A stretch of DNA of 64,000 nucleotides from Actinoplanes siamensis. GTDB taxonomy: Bacteria > Actinomycetota > Actinomycetes > Mycobacteriales > Micromonosporaceae. Position 1 is the stretch's first letter. Every line of letters starts with the position of its first letter. The position numbers and the translations under genes are program-made. Shown one piece after another: positions 7,988 through 16,105 of the stretch. Below the pieces are notes generated by a model. That model was not told the DNA's origin. It saw nothing but the letters and a program-made list of their open reading frames with translations, and ran no database searches. Location of the stretch: positions 1 through 64,000 of the forward strand of contig NZ_BOMW01000021.1 in NCBI RefSeq assembly GCF_016862395.1, read 5' to 3'.

Positions 7988-9486
7988 TGAGCCGGCTGCG
8001 CGGGGCGATCAGTGGGATCGTCGCGGCGGGCACCGGGATCGCGGCCGCGGAACTGCTCGCGGCCGCGGTCCGGCCCGGTGCGGGCCCGCTGGTCGCGGTG
8101 GGTGGCACGGTGATCGACGCCACCCCCACCCCGATCAAAGAATTCGCGGTACGGGAGTGGGGCACCCACGACAAGCCGGTCCTGCTCAGCGTGATCGGCG
8201 TCGTGCTGGTCCTGCTCACCGTAACCACCGGTATCGCGGCGACGAGGTGGCGGGCAGCGATACCGGTGGGAACGGGAGTACTCGGTGTGGCGGGGGCGGC
8301 CGCCGCACTGTGCCGACCGGCCGGGACCGTGCTGGACGCGGTCCCGGCCGCGTTCGGGGCGGCACTGGCCGGACTGGCGCTGTGGTGGCTGCTGCGCGAA
8401 CGGCGGGACGCTGCTGACGCCGTACGGGAAAACGGGGTTGATCGTCGGTTGGTTCTTCGCCTGTCGTTGCTGGCGGCCGGCGCCGGTGCGGCGGAGGCCG
8501 CGGGTCTGGCCGTTTCCGGTCAGCGCGAGAATGCGGCCGGCAAGTCCCGGGAGGCGATCCGTCTCCCCGCGGCCGCAGATCCGGCGAAGCCGCTGCCAAA
8601 CGGGATCGCAGCGGACTTCACCACACCGAGCGCGAACTTCTACCGCGTCGACACCGCCCTGACCGTGCCCCGCGTCGATCCGTCGACCTGGCGGCTGAAG
8701 ATCCACGGGATGGTCGACCGGGAGATCGAGTTGTCGTTCACGGAGCTGCTGCGCCGGCCGCTGATCGAGCGTGACATCACCCTCAACTGCGTGTCCAACG
8801 AGGTCGGCGGCCCCTACATCGGCACCGCGCGGTGGCTCGGCGTCCCGCTCGCGGCGCTGTTGAAGGAGGCCGGGGTGCAGGCTGGCGCGGACCAGATCGT
8901 GGCCCGCTCGGTCGAGGGGATGACGATCGGCACGCCGGTCGCCACCGGCCTCGACGGCCGCGACACGATGCTCGCGGTCGGCATGAACGGTGAGCCGCTG
9001 CCCCTCGAGCACGGCTTCCCAGTCCGGATGCTGACGCCGGGACTGTACGGGTATGCGGGCGCCTGCAAGTGGGTGACCGAGCTGGAGCTGACCACTTTTG
9101 ATCGGTTCGACGCCTACTGGGTCGAACGCGGCTGGGACACTGAGGGAACCGTGAAGACCGCCTCACGCATCGACAAGCCGAAGCCGTTCGCCCGGATGGC
9201 GGCCGGGACGGTGACCGTGGCCGGGGTGGCCTGGGCACAGCGGCGCGGCATCGAGACCGTCGAGATCAGCGTCGACGGCGGCCCCTGGCAGCCGGCCGAA
9301 CTGCTGCCCACCGCCTCGATCGACACCTGGACGCAATGGCGGTTGAGCTGGAAGGCGACCGCCGGGCCGCACTCGCTGGCGGTGCGCGCCACCGACAAGA
9401 GCGGTGCGGTGCAGCCGGAGACCCGAGCCACGCCGTTCCCGGACGGCGCAACCGGATGGCACACGATCAGCGTCACCGTGGGTTGA
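7987..9486 (+). CDS. Membrane-anchored molybdopterin-dependent oxidoreductase (sulfite-oxidase family)
   Basis: 499 residues. The first about 190 residues hold four or more hydrophobic segments separated by short charged loops. The catalytic domain (about 210-400) is of the sulfite oxidase/YedY type, with ITLNCVSNEVGG supplying the conserved molybdenum-binding Cys. A dimerisation/Ig-like domain follows (about 405-495), with VEISVDGGPWQPAEL and WRLSWKA. The active domain is expected outside the membrane. Such Moco enzymes reduce or oxidise S- or N-oxides; the substrate here is unknown. It is translationally coupled to the fasciclin lipoprotein. Confidence 0.9.
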   Translation: MSRLRGAISGIVAAGTGIAAAELLAAAVRPGAGPLVAVGGTVIDATPTPIKEFAVREWGTHDKPVLLSVIGVVLVLLTVTTGIAATRWRAAIPVGTGVLGVAGAAAALCRPAGTVLDAVPAAFGAALAGLALWWLLRERRDAADAVRENGVDRRLVLRLSLLAAGAGAAEAAGLAVSGQRENAAGKSREAIRLPAAADPAKPLPNGIAADFTTPSANFYRVDTALTVPRVDPSTWRLKIHGMVDREIELSFTELLRRPLIERDITLNCVSNEVGGPYIGTARWLGVPLAALLKEAGVQAGADQIVARSVEGMTIGTPVATGLDGRDTMLAVGMNGEPLPLEHGFPVRMLTPGLYGYAGACKWVTELELTTFDRFDAYWVERGWDTEGTVKTASRIDKPKPFARMAAGTVTVAGVAWAQRRGIETVEISVDGGPWQPAELLPTASIDTWTQWRLSWKATAGPHSLAVRATDKSGAVQPETRATPFPDGATGWHTISVTVG

Positions 9487-9544
9487 GCGAAGGCGATACG
9501 CCAGTGACCATCTGACCGCAAGCGCTGCTCCGCGGCGGATGACG

Positions 9545-9579
9545 GACACCCGCCGCCGTGGACCGTCGCGGCGGGTGTC
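9545..9579. terminator. Strong hairpin between convergent genes
   Basis: Perfect 12-base arms (GACACCCGCCGC and GCGGCGGGTGTC) with an 11-base loop separate the oxidoreductase (plus) from the ferritin-like operon (minus). It can serve both directions. Confidence 0.7.
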
Positions 9580-9597
9580 TCGCGGCAGGACGTGCCG

Positions 9598-9726
9598 TCA
9601 GTCCTCGACGAGGATGGCCGGCGCCGGGCACAACACGGCGGCCTGCCGGACGTCCTCGGCCTGGTCGCCGCCGTGCTCGGCGGTGCGCAGGAGGGCGATG
9701 CCGTCCTCGAAGCCGAAGGCGTTCAC
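9598..9726 (-). pseudogene. 3Fe-4S ferredoxin C-terminal fragment overlapping the ferritin-like gene
   Basis: A 42-codon frame begins at a GTG that overlaps the ferritin-like stop (GTGA). It encodes GFEDGIALLRT, then EDVRQAAVLCPAPAILVED. This is the usual C-terminal half of a small 3Fe-4S ferredoxin, with the last cluster Cys in LCPAPAI. The N-terminal half with the first cysteines is missing, because that region is occupied by the ferritin-like gene in another frame. It is either a deletion remnant or a very small coupled peptide; it cannot hold a normal cluster alone. Confidence 0.5.
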
Positions 9727-10658
9727 CTGCAGCTCAGCGCGGCGGCAAACTGGCCGGCGTGCCTCGCCTCGTCCTGGGCGAACTCGTCGAACAGCCGTGC
9801 GGCCAGGTCATGGTTGCGCACCGCCCGGTCACGATATCGGGGGTACGTGATCGTCGCCTCGTCCCGCTCACCGGCCAGCGCGGTGCGCAGGTTGTCCTCC
9901 GTCGGCCCGACCAGCCCGGCGAGCCTCGCCTCCTCCACGAAGTGCTCGTTGTGCTCCTGGCTGCCCACGTCCGCGAAGAGCCGGGCCAGCCGCGGCCGGC
10001 CGGACCGCTGGGCGTGCTCGGAGTACAGGGCGTACTGCACACCGGCGAACGCCTCGCCGTGCATCGCGTCCAGCAGGTTGGCCTGTGTCCGGCCGGTGCA
10101 GCGGGCGGGCCCTGCCGGGATGGCGGCGGCCGGCACCCGTTCACCCACCGGGAACCGTTGATCGGCGTCCGGATCGGTGATCGCGTCCCGGGCCGCCGTG
10201 TACCACGTCGCGTGGCGCTGCTCGTCGTGGCTGATCTCGGTGAACACCTTTGCCGCCGCGGCGCAGCCGTCGCGCCGCGCCTGCCGGGCGTACGCCGGGT
10301 ACATCTCGGTCGCCTCGTAGTGCTCCCCGGTGATGGCCGTGGTGAGGTTGTCGGCGTCGCTGCCCACCAGGCCGGCGAGCCGCGCCAGCTCGGCGAAATG
10401 CTCGTAGCGTTCCTGATGTGCGGTCTCCCGGAACAGCCGGGCCGCCGTCTCCGAGCCGGCGGCCGCCGCCTGCGCCGCATAGGCGCGGTAGACCCGGTAG
10501 TCATAGGCTTCGCCGTGCAGCGCCGCCAGCACATCGGCCCGGGTGCTGGACTCGCCGCGGGCCGGCCCCTGTCCGGCACCGGCCTCGGACGCCGCCGCGG
10601 GCGTCTGGACCGTCATCACGACGGCCAGGCCGACGCTGAGCGCAGTGCGTGCGCGCAT
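9723..10658 (-). CDS. Secreted ferritin-like protein with two rubrerythrin-type modules
   Basis: 311 residues. The signal peptide ends near AAASEA (about residue 25). Two homologous four-helix modules follow (about 38-160 and 190-310). Each repeats the same ligand pattern: HGEA with a following Tyr, then E/Q-HxEHF, then GExxEATxxYPxYxxxA, then DExRHA. These Glu/His pairs are typical of diiron ferritin-like proteins such as rubrerythrin. An exported, duplicated form could handle iron or peroxide outside the membrane. The ATG at 10658 follows GGGGGAGG. The start decides the signal peptide; the longer frame upstream is unsupported. Confidence 0.82.
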   Translation of the reverse strand: MRARTALSVGLAVVMTVQTPAAASEAGAGQGPARGESSTRADVLAALHGEAYDYRVYRAYAAQAAAAGSETAARLFRETAHQERYEHFAELARLAGLVGSDADNLTTAITGEHYEATEMYPAYARQARRDGCAAAAKVFTEISHDEQRHATWYTAARDAITDPDADQRFPVGERVPAAAIPAGPARCTGRTQANLLDAMHGEAFAGVQYALYSEHAQRSGRPRLARLFADVGSQEHNEHFVEEARLAGLVGPTEDNLRTALAGERDEATITYPRYRDRAVRNHDLAARLFDEFAQDEARHAGQFAAALSCR

Positions 10659-10986
10659 GGAAACCTCCCCCTTCCAAGAATTGTTCGCGACGCCATATTG
10701 CACCATTACGATCAGCCCCGGGCGCCATTTCCGCCCATTCGAATACTCAGACACGACTTGATTCCCGCGCCATTTCCTCAGGCCGGGAGAAGCCGTGCCC
10801 GCCGGCAACGGCACATCGGGCCATCTGGGACCCAAGACCCTGATGTTCCTGGTCCGCGGGTGCGAGAATCGAGCTGATCAGGAGCGGGCCGAACCGGATG
10901 AGCGAGGCTCACACGCGAGTGGGACGCACCGAATGGTCGGACCGCCCGTGCCGGAATCCCGCGCGGAACAGACGGGAGAAAACGCC

Positions 10987-11199
10987 ATGAAAGCCCACAT
11001 CGGCGACCGCATCGTCGTCGCGGGAGTCCACGTCGGCATCGAGAACCGGGTCGGCGTCATCACCGGTATCGACCATCCCGACGGCAGTCCGCCGTACACC
11101 GTGAAGTGGATCAACGACGACCACACCACACTCTTCTACCCCGGGCCGGAGAGTTGGATCGAGCCCAGTCACAGCGACGCGGCCACCACCGTGCCCTGA
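10987..11199 (+). CDS. DUF1918 domain protein
   Basis: 70 residues, a single DUF1918 domain: GDRIVVAGVHVGIENRVGVI, then SPPYTVKWINDDHTTLFYPGP. The family is small, cytoplasmic and widespread in actinobacteria, with an SH3-like barrel and no assigned reaction. The ATG at 10987 follows GGGAG and starts at the conserved MKAHIGD. A longer in-frame extension upstream has no family match. The gene stands alone. Confidence 0.88.
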   Translation: MKAHIGDRIVVAGVHVGIENRVGVITGIDHPDGSPPYTVKWINDDHTTLFYPGPESWIEPSHSDAATTVP

Positions 11200-11385
11200 T
11201 CCCGGCCACCGGTCCGACGCCCGACGCGGGAAGGCGGTGATGGCGATGACCATCAACTGAGCGAGGCGCAGCGGGCGGCGTACTGCGGGTCCACGTGCCG
11301 GCCGCCGGTGCGATCCGTACAGGTCCAGGCGGTCACGGTCGCGACTGTCGGCGTTCCGGGACGTGCGCCCGTAGAGCGTGCTGGC

Positions 11386-11405
11386 GGCCCCGGCATGCCG
11401 GGGCC
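11386..11405. terminator. 20-base perfect palindrome, probable bidirectional terminator
   Basis: GGCCCCGGCA followed by its exact complement TGCCGGGGCC lies between two convergent genes, 20 bases past the SEFIR gene stop. A terminator is likeliest; a protein-binding site is not excluded. Confidence 0.5.
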
Positions 11406-11425
11406 CGGGTTTGCTCAGCGCGCCC

Positions 11426-12493
11426 TCACGACTGGACGCCGCCGAAAGTGATCGGTCCGTGGATCGTGTGGGCCTGGATGGCGGCTCCCTGGATCTGCGC
11501 GCTCCCGGCGATGGTGTTGTGGACGGCGCCGGTCTCGGGTGCCCGCCCGGCGAGCGGGCCGGCGTGGTCGAGCCAGCTTCGCAGCCAGTCCGCCGTGCGG
11601 TCGTCGGAGGCGGCGGCGTCCTCAAGGACCCGGCCGAGCACCTCCCCGACGGCGGTGCTCTGCGGCTGCTCGTCGAGGGCCCGCACGGCGGTGCACGGCC
11701 CTGAGTCGCGACCGAACCGGTCGCGCACGAAGGTGGACAGGGAAGCCCAAGCCTGTTTGCCGGCCTCGCCGGCGGCGCCGCTCGCCAGCGGTACCACGGT
11801 GGCCGCGACTACGCCGGCCGTGATCGGATCCATCGACACCTCCAGTGACTCACCTGCTCCCGACAGTAACCGCTGGCGGCCAGGGCCGGGCGGTGGCTGC
11901 CGGCGGCGGGCGCGTTCGGCGGCGAGGTGATCCGCCCGGCGGTGCGGCATGCCCGGGAAGGGCGCCTCCGGGTACGGGGGCAGGTCCACCTGCACCTTCC
12001 CCGCCGGCCGCGGGTACCGGGGCTGGTTCAGCAGCCAGCGCAGCACGAGGGTCGCCTCGGGATCGTCGACGGTGCGGCGCTGGACGCGGGACAGATCGGC
12101 CGGGACCGGTGCGTGCGCGCCGACGGGCAGCTCCACGATGAGGACCTTGCTCTGGAAATCGGCCTGGTTCGTGTCGAACAGGCCGTGCAGCGCGTCGCAC
12201 TCGCGAACCGCCCCGGCGCCCTCGTCCGGCGGGTTGCGGCCGGACCAGCGGTCCCACAGGGGTGCGCTGCTGATCATGATGACCGTGTCGGCCCAGGTGA
12301 TCCGGTCCGGCCCCCAGCGGGTGAAGTCGATCGCCCGATCCTCGCTGTGGAACAGGTCGATCTCCACTTCGAGGCCGTCGACCCGGTCGAGTGCCCGGGC
12401 GAAGGCGAGCACCGCCGCACGGTAGCGGTCCTGTTCTCCGGCGCTCCAGCGCGGGTCGCGGTGCGCCCACACGATGAAGACCCGGTGCGGCAT
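11426..12493 (-). CDS. SEFIR-domain effector with C-terminal Gln/Gly signalling-like motif
   Basis: One uninterrupted frame of 355 residues. Residues about 3-165 form a SEFIR/TIR-fold domain: HRVFIVWAHRDPRW, an acidic EVEIDLF strand, WADTVIMISS and KVLIVELP. Residues 221-355 form a second module starting MDPITAG, like small proteins found beside NB-ARC genes. It ends in HNTIAG, then AIQAHTIHGPITFGG (about 338-352), similar in layout to bacterial amyloid signalling motifs. The 50-residue linker includes a rare TTA codon. A good internal ribosome site precedes Met221, so the C-terminal module may also be made alone. The ATG at 12493 lies five bases after the STAND gene stop, with GGAGGTG before it, so the two are co-expressed. 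It likely acts as an effector downstream of an NLR-like sensor (inference). Confidence 0.72.
   Translation of the reverse strand: MPHRVFIVWAHRDPRWSAGEQDRYRAAVLAFARALDRVDGLEVEIDLFHSEDRAIDFTRWGPDRITWADTVIMISSAPLWDRWSGRNPPDEGAGAVRECDALHGLFDTNQADFQSKVLIVELPVGAHAPVPADLSRVQRRTVDDPEATLVLRWLLNQPRYPRPAGKVQVDLPPYPEAPFPGMPHRRADHLAAERARRRQPPPGPGRQRLLSGAGESLEVSMDPITAGVVAATVVPLASGAAGEAGKQAWASLSTFVRDRFGRDSGPCTAVRALDEQPQSTAVGEVLGRVLEDAAASDDRTADWLRSWLDHAGPLAGRAPETGAVHNTIAGSAQIQGAAIQAHTIHGPITFGGVQS
11831..11843 (-). promoter_or_regulatory. Internal ribosome binding site and start inside the SEFIR gene
   Basis: GGAGGTG lies five bases before an in-frame ATG at 11833, the point where the C-terminal module begins. 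A stop in a neighbouring frame sits just upstream at 11850-11852. This suggests a former or alternative separate gene. Confidence 0.5.
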
Positions 12494-12498
12494 CGTGC

Positions 12499-15400
12499 TC
12501 ACCTCCAGATCGGCGCGGTCACGACGGTGCGCAGCGTCTCGGGGTCGTCGTCGGCGATGGCCGCCGCCGCGGCCCGGGCCAGAGTCCACGGATGGTCCGG
12601 ACCGTAGAGCGCCGCGCTGCTGTCCGCCGCCTCCCGGAGCAGGACACCGGCGTCGGCAGCGCCGGCCAGGGCCGCGAGCCGGCCGATGTTCGCCCGCCAG
12701 CAGAGCTCTTCGCCGGCGGACGGTTCGACGACGTCGTCCGCGAGCAGGTGCCGCAGACGGTCCGCCTCCCAGCCGGGCCGGGCCGGATCCACCGGCGGCT
12801 GGCCGTGCTGCCGGAGGTCCTCGGCGAACCCGCCGGCCCCCGGCCGCGTCAGCGAGTCCAGCGTGGTCAGCAGAACACGCCCGGCGCCGGTCCGCAGCGG
12901 ACGTGGGCGCCGGGCGGTGTCCCGGCGCAGCAACGCGAGGCGGGCGCCGGACAGCTGGGTCAGCGGGTGGCCGGGGCCGAGAGCCCGGGTGGAGTACCGG
13001 ACGGCCTTCGCCGCGGACCCGACGTCGTCCGGCCCGGCCGTGGCCGGGTCGGCCAGGCGCCAGGCGGCAAGGGCGTCCCGGGCCATCGCGGCATGGGCGG
13101 TGTCCGCGCCGAAGAGCCGTTCCACCGCGGCGGCCAGACCGTGGACCGTCTCCGGCGGCTGCGCCGCGAGGCCGGTGAGCCACGCCGCCCGCAGCCGGTG
13201 GACGGTGGCCCAGGCGGACTCGGGTCCGCTCTCCGCCTGGCAGGCCGCCAGATCGAGGAGGACCCCCTGGTGGGCGGCCCGCCGGTCGCCGCGGGCCAGC
13301 TGCAGCTCGGCCAGGGCCAGCCGCCGGACCAGGGTCTCCCGGTCCTCGGGTCCGAGTCGGTCCCGCAGGGTCTGCCAGGAACCGTGGACGAGGGCGAACC
13401 CCTCGTCGGTGGCACCGAGGTCGTAGGTCACCAGCCCGAGGTTGCACTGTGCGATCACGACGTTCGTGCTCTGCGCCGGCGACCGGTCGAGCAGCCAGTG
13501 CAGGCCGTCGTTCAGCCGCCGGTACGCGGACCGCAGCCGCCAGGTCAGATGTTCGGTCCGTGCCACGTTGTTGTCGATGTTGTACAGCACCTCGGGACCC
13601 TGCGACCTCTTCCGGGCCAGGTCCGCGGCGGCGCTGAACTCCACCACGCCGCGGTCGTACCGGCCGGTGTCGAGCAGCAGCAGCGCGCGGTCGTTGAGCA
13701 GTTCGGCGTACTTGCTCCCGGCTGCGCCGCCGGGGAAGGACAGCAGGTGACGGATGGCCGTGTCGTACACCTTCGCGGACTCCGGGAACCGCTCCCTGAG
13801 TTCGAGGATGTAGCCGAGATTGTCGCCGATCTCCACCCGGATCACCGCCGGCCAGGGGACGGCGTCCGGGCCGGCGGCTTCGCGGGTCCGGCGCGGAAGG
13901 AGCGTCAGGGCCCTGCGGGCGTACGCCTCGGCCTTCGCCAGATCCACGTCCATGAGCAGCGCGTCCGTCTCGTTGAGCCATCGTGCCGCCGAGATCCGCG
14001 CGTCGGCGCCCGCGACGTCGCCGAGCCGCTCCGCGGGTAGCACCAGAGCCGGGTCGAGGTCGTCGAACGCGTCGATCACCTCGGCGGACACTCCGGGCAC
14101 GGCAGCCGCGGCGACCTCGTCGCCGTGCATCGCCAGCGCCAGCAGGGCGACCCGGTAGGCGTCGCGGGCCGCGCCACGCTCGTGCAGGTACGCCCGGGGC
14201 AGCCAGAGCGCGTGATTCGCCAGAGCGCGCAAGCGGTCGGGGGCGACGCTGCCGGGGCGCTGCCGGGAGCCGTCGAGGACCAGGTGACAGGCCGCCACGG
14301 CGACCGCGGACAATGCCATGACGCGAGACCAGAGATCGGCGTCGTTGACGTCCTCGTCGCCCAGCAGGCGCCCGGCCACGGCGGCCACCATCAGCGCGAC
14401 CCGGGCCGCTTCCGGACCGGCCTCGTCGCGAACCGCGCCGGCCAGCAACGGATGGACCAGCAGCGTCTCCTCGTCGGCGCCGGTCCGGATCAGGGCCTGG
14501 GCCCGCAGTTCGGCGACGGCGGCGTCACGGCGTCCGGTGTCGGCGCACACCGCGACGGCGGGGTCGTCGCCGTAGTCCCGACCCAGTCCGGTCAGCAGCT
14601 CACCGGAAACGGGGGCGGGCTGCGCGCAGGACAGGATACGCAGCAGCGCCAGCGCATCCGGATGGCCGTCCCGCAGAGCCGCCAGGCGGATCCGCCAGGC
14701 CTGGTCGAGAGCGGCCGCTCCGGTGGCGGGCGCGTCGCCGTGGCGATCCAGCCAGCCGCGCAGGGACAACCCGTCGACGACGGCGGCCGCCGCCTGCTCG
14801 AGCGCCAGCGGGAAGCCGCCGAGCCGGCGGGTGACCTCGGCGGCCAGCCGCTCGTCCTCGGCGCCGGTACGGGCGAGCAGGAACTCGATGCCGTCCGGCT
14901 CGGACAGCGGCTCCAGCTCGACGGTGGCGGCTTCGGCGCGCCAGCGGACCGACGGCGAGGTGACGAGCACGTGAACACCGGGAATCGAGGGCAGCGAGGC
15001 GGCGAACGCGGCCGGCTCCGGGGCGTCGTCCACCACGATCAGAGCCGGTCGTCGTTCGCCGAGCGCCTGCCAGAGGTCGTCCGGGCCGGCGCCGTCGACG
15101 CCGAGGCGTTCGGTGAGCAGGGCGACCGACGAGCGCCAGGTGGTGGAGTTGGTGGCGGACAGCCAGCCGACGACGGTGTAGCCGTCCGCCAGGTGGCCGC
15201 ACATCCGTACCGCGAGCGAGGTCTTGCCCATCCCGGATCCGGCCACCAGGGCGACCCGGCGTGCCGTGGTCCGGTCGGCGAGCAGCTGGGAGAGCCGGTC
15301 GACGAGGCCGCGGCGGGTGCGTTCCTCGGCGGGGTTGCCCCGCCCGGGGACGGCGATGACCCGGCCCGGCCCGGCCGGCGTCGCCGCCTGGGCCGGCGTC

Positions 15401-15996
15401 GCCAGGTCCACCGCCCGCGGCCAGCCGGCCAGCACCTGGTCGGCGCGTTGGACAGCGGCCGCCAGGACGGCGGGGTCCTCGACGCGTACTGTCAGCAGGC
15501 CCGCCACCTCGGCCGGCCGGGGCACCCGCAGCCGGCGCAAGCGGGCGTGCACCTGGCGCCGGCGTTCGGCCGTCGCGCCGGTGCCGTGCATCGCGGCTAG
15601 CACCGCGCGGGCGCGGGTGTGCCGGTCACCGCGGATCACCTCGGCCGCGAACCGGTCACCGTCGAGGGTGACCGCGGCCCGGCGGGCCAGCGTCCGCAGA
15701 TCGGCGAGCAAGTCGAGCTGACCGGTGGACTCGTCGCGGGGCAGCAGGAGCAGCGTGGCATCCTCCGGCACCTCGGGATCGAGCAGCGCGGCGATCTCCG
15801 CCGCCCTCCCGTCGCGCAGGCAGCGGGCCAGCATCCGCCCGCCGCCCGCCGTCGCGTCCAGCCGCACCCGCGGATCCGTGCCGAAAGGCTCGATCCGGAC
15901 CAGAGCGGGCGGCGCGGCCATGCCCAGCACCGGCATGCCGGCCGTCACCCCGGCGATCGCCACCCGGACCAGCTTTCCCGAGTTCACCGCATCCAC
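12499..15996 (-). CDS. STAND ATPase with helical-repeat C-terminus (NLR-like)
   Basis: 1165 residues from a GTG at 15996, chosen because GAAGGGG precedes it; ATG codons at 16029 and 16023 are alternatives. The first about 230 residues are unassigned. The nucleotide-binding domain covers about 240-500: P-loop GSGMGKTS (about 252), Walker B ALIVVDDA, sensor VLVTSPS and GGFPLALEQAA (the GLPL-type motif). The rest, to the end, is Ala/Leu/Arg-rich helical sequence with TPR-like spacing, as in bacterial NLR-type sensors. The enzyme is expected to oligomerise with ATP on ligand detection. It is cotranscribed with the SEFIR gene and divergent from the second NB-ARC gene. Confidence 0.8.
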   Translation of the reverse strand: MDAVNSGKLVRVAIAGVTAGMPVLGMAAPPALVRIEPFGTDPRVRLDATAGGGRMLARCLRDGRAAEIAALLDPEVPEDATLLLLPRDESTGQLDLLADLRTLARRAAVTLDGDRFAAEVIRGDRHTRARAVLAAMHGTGATAERRRQVHARLRRLRVPRPAEVAGLLTVRVEDPAVLAAAVQRADQVLAGWPRAVDLATPAQAATPAGPGRVIAVPGRGNPAEERTRRGLVDRLSQLLADRTTARRVALVAGSGMGKTSLAVRMCGHLADGYTVVGWLSATNSTTWRSSVALLTERLGVDGAGPDDLWQALGERRPALIVVDDAPEPAAFAASLPSIPGVHVLVTSPSVRWRAEAATVELEPLSEPDGIEFLLARTGAEDERLAAEVTRRLGGFPLALEQAAAAVVDGLSLRGWLDRHGDAPATGAAALDQAWRIRLAALRDGHPDALALLRILSCAQPAPVSGELLTGLGRDYGDDPAVAVCADTGRRDAAVAELRAQALIRTGADEETLLVHPLLAGAVRDEAGPEAARVALMVAAVAGRLLGDEDVNDADLWSRVMALSAVAVAACHLVLDGSRQRPGSVAPDRLRALANHALWLPRAYLHERGAARDAYRVALLALAMHGDEVAAAAVPGVSAEVIDAFDDLDPALVLPAERLGDVAGADARISAARWLNETDALLMDVDLAKAEAYARRALTLLPRRTREAAGPDAVPWPAVIRVEIGDNLGYILELRERFPESAKVYDTAIRHLLSFPGGAAGSKYAELLNDRALLLLDTGRYDRGVVEFSAAADLARKRSQGPEVLYNIDNNVARTEHLTWRLRSAYRRLNDGLHWLLDRSPAQSTNVVIAQCNLGLVTYDLGATDEGFALVHGSWQTLRDRLGPEDRETLVRRLALAELQLARGDRRAAHQGVLLDLAACQAESGPESAWATVHRLRAAWLTGLAAQPPETVHGLAAAVERLFGADTAHAAMARDALAAWRLADPATAGPDDVGSAAKAVRYSTRALGPGHPLTQLSGARLALLRRDTARRPRPLRTGAGRVLLTTLDSLTRPGAGGFAEDLRQHGQPPVDPARPGWEADRLRHLLADDVVEPSAGEELCWRANIGRLAALAGAADAGVLLREAADSSAALYGPDHPWTLARAAAAAIADDDPETLRTVVTAPIWR

Positions 15997-16105
15997 GTCG
16001 GCCCCTTCGCACGCGCAGATCATGACCACTCACCGCGATGGCGGGTTCCACCACGGGGCTTGTCCGACGAGAATGCAACGACATGCCACGTATCGGGGGC
16101 TGCCG

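Noticed and set aside
12592..14040. A 482-codon plus-strand frame
   Set aside because: Antisense to the STAND ATPase, with composition typical of a shadow frame.
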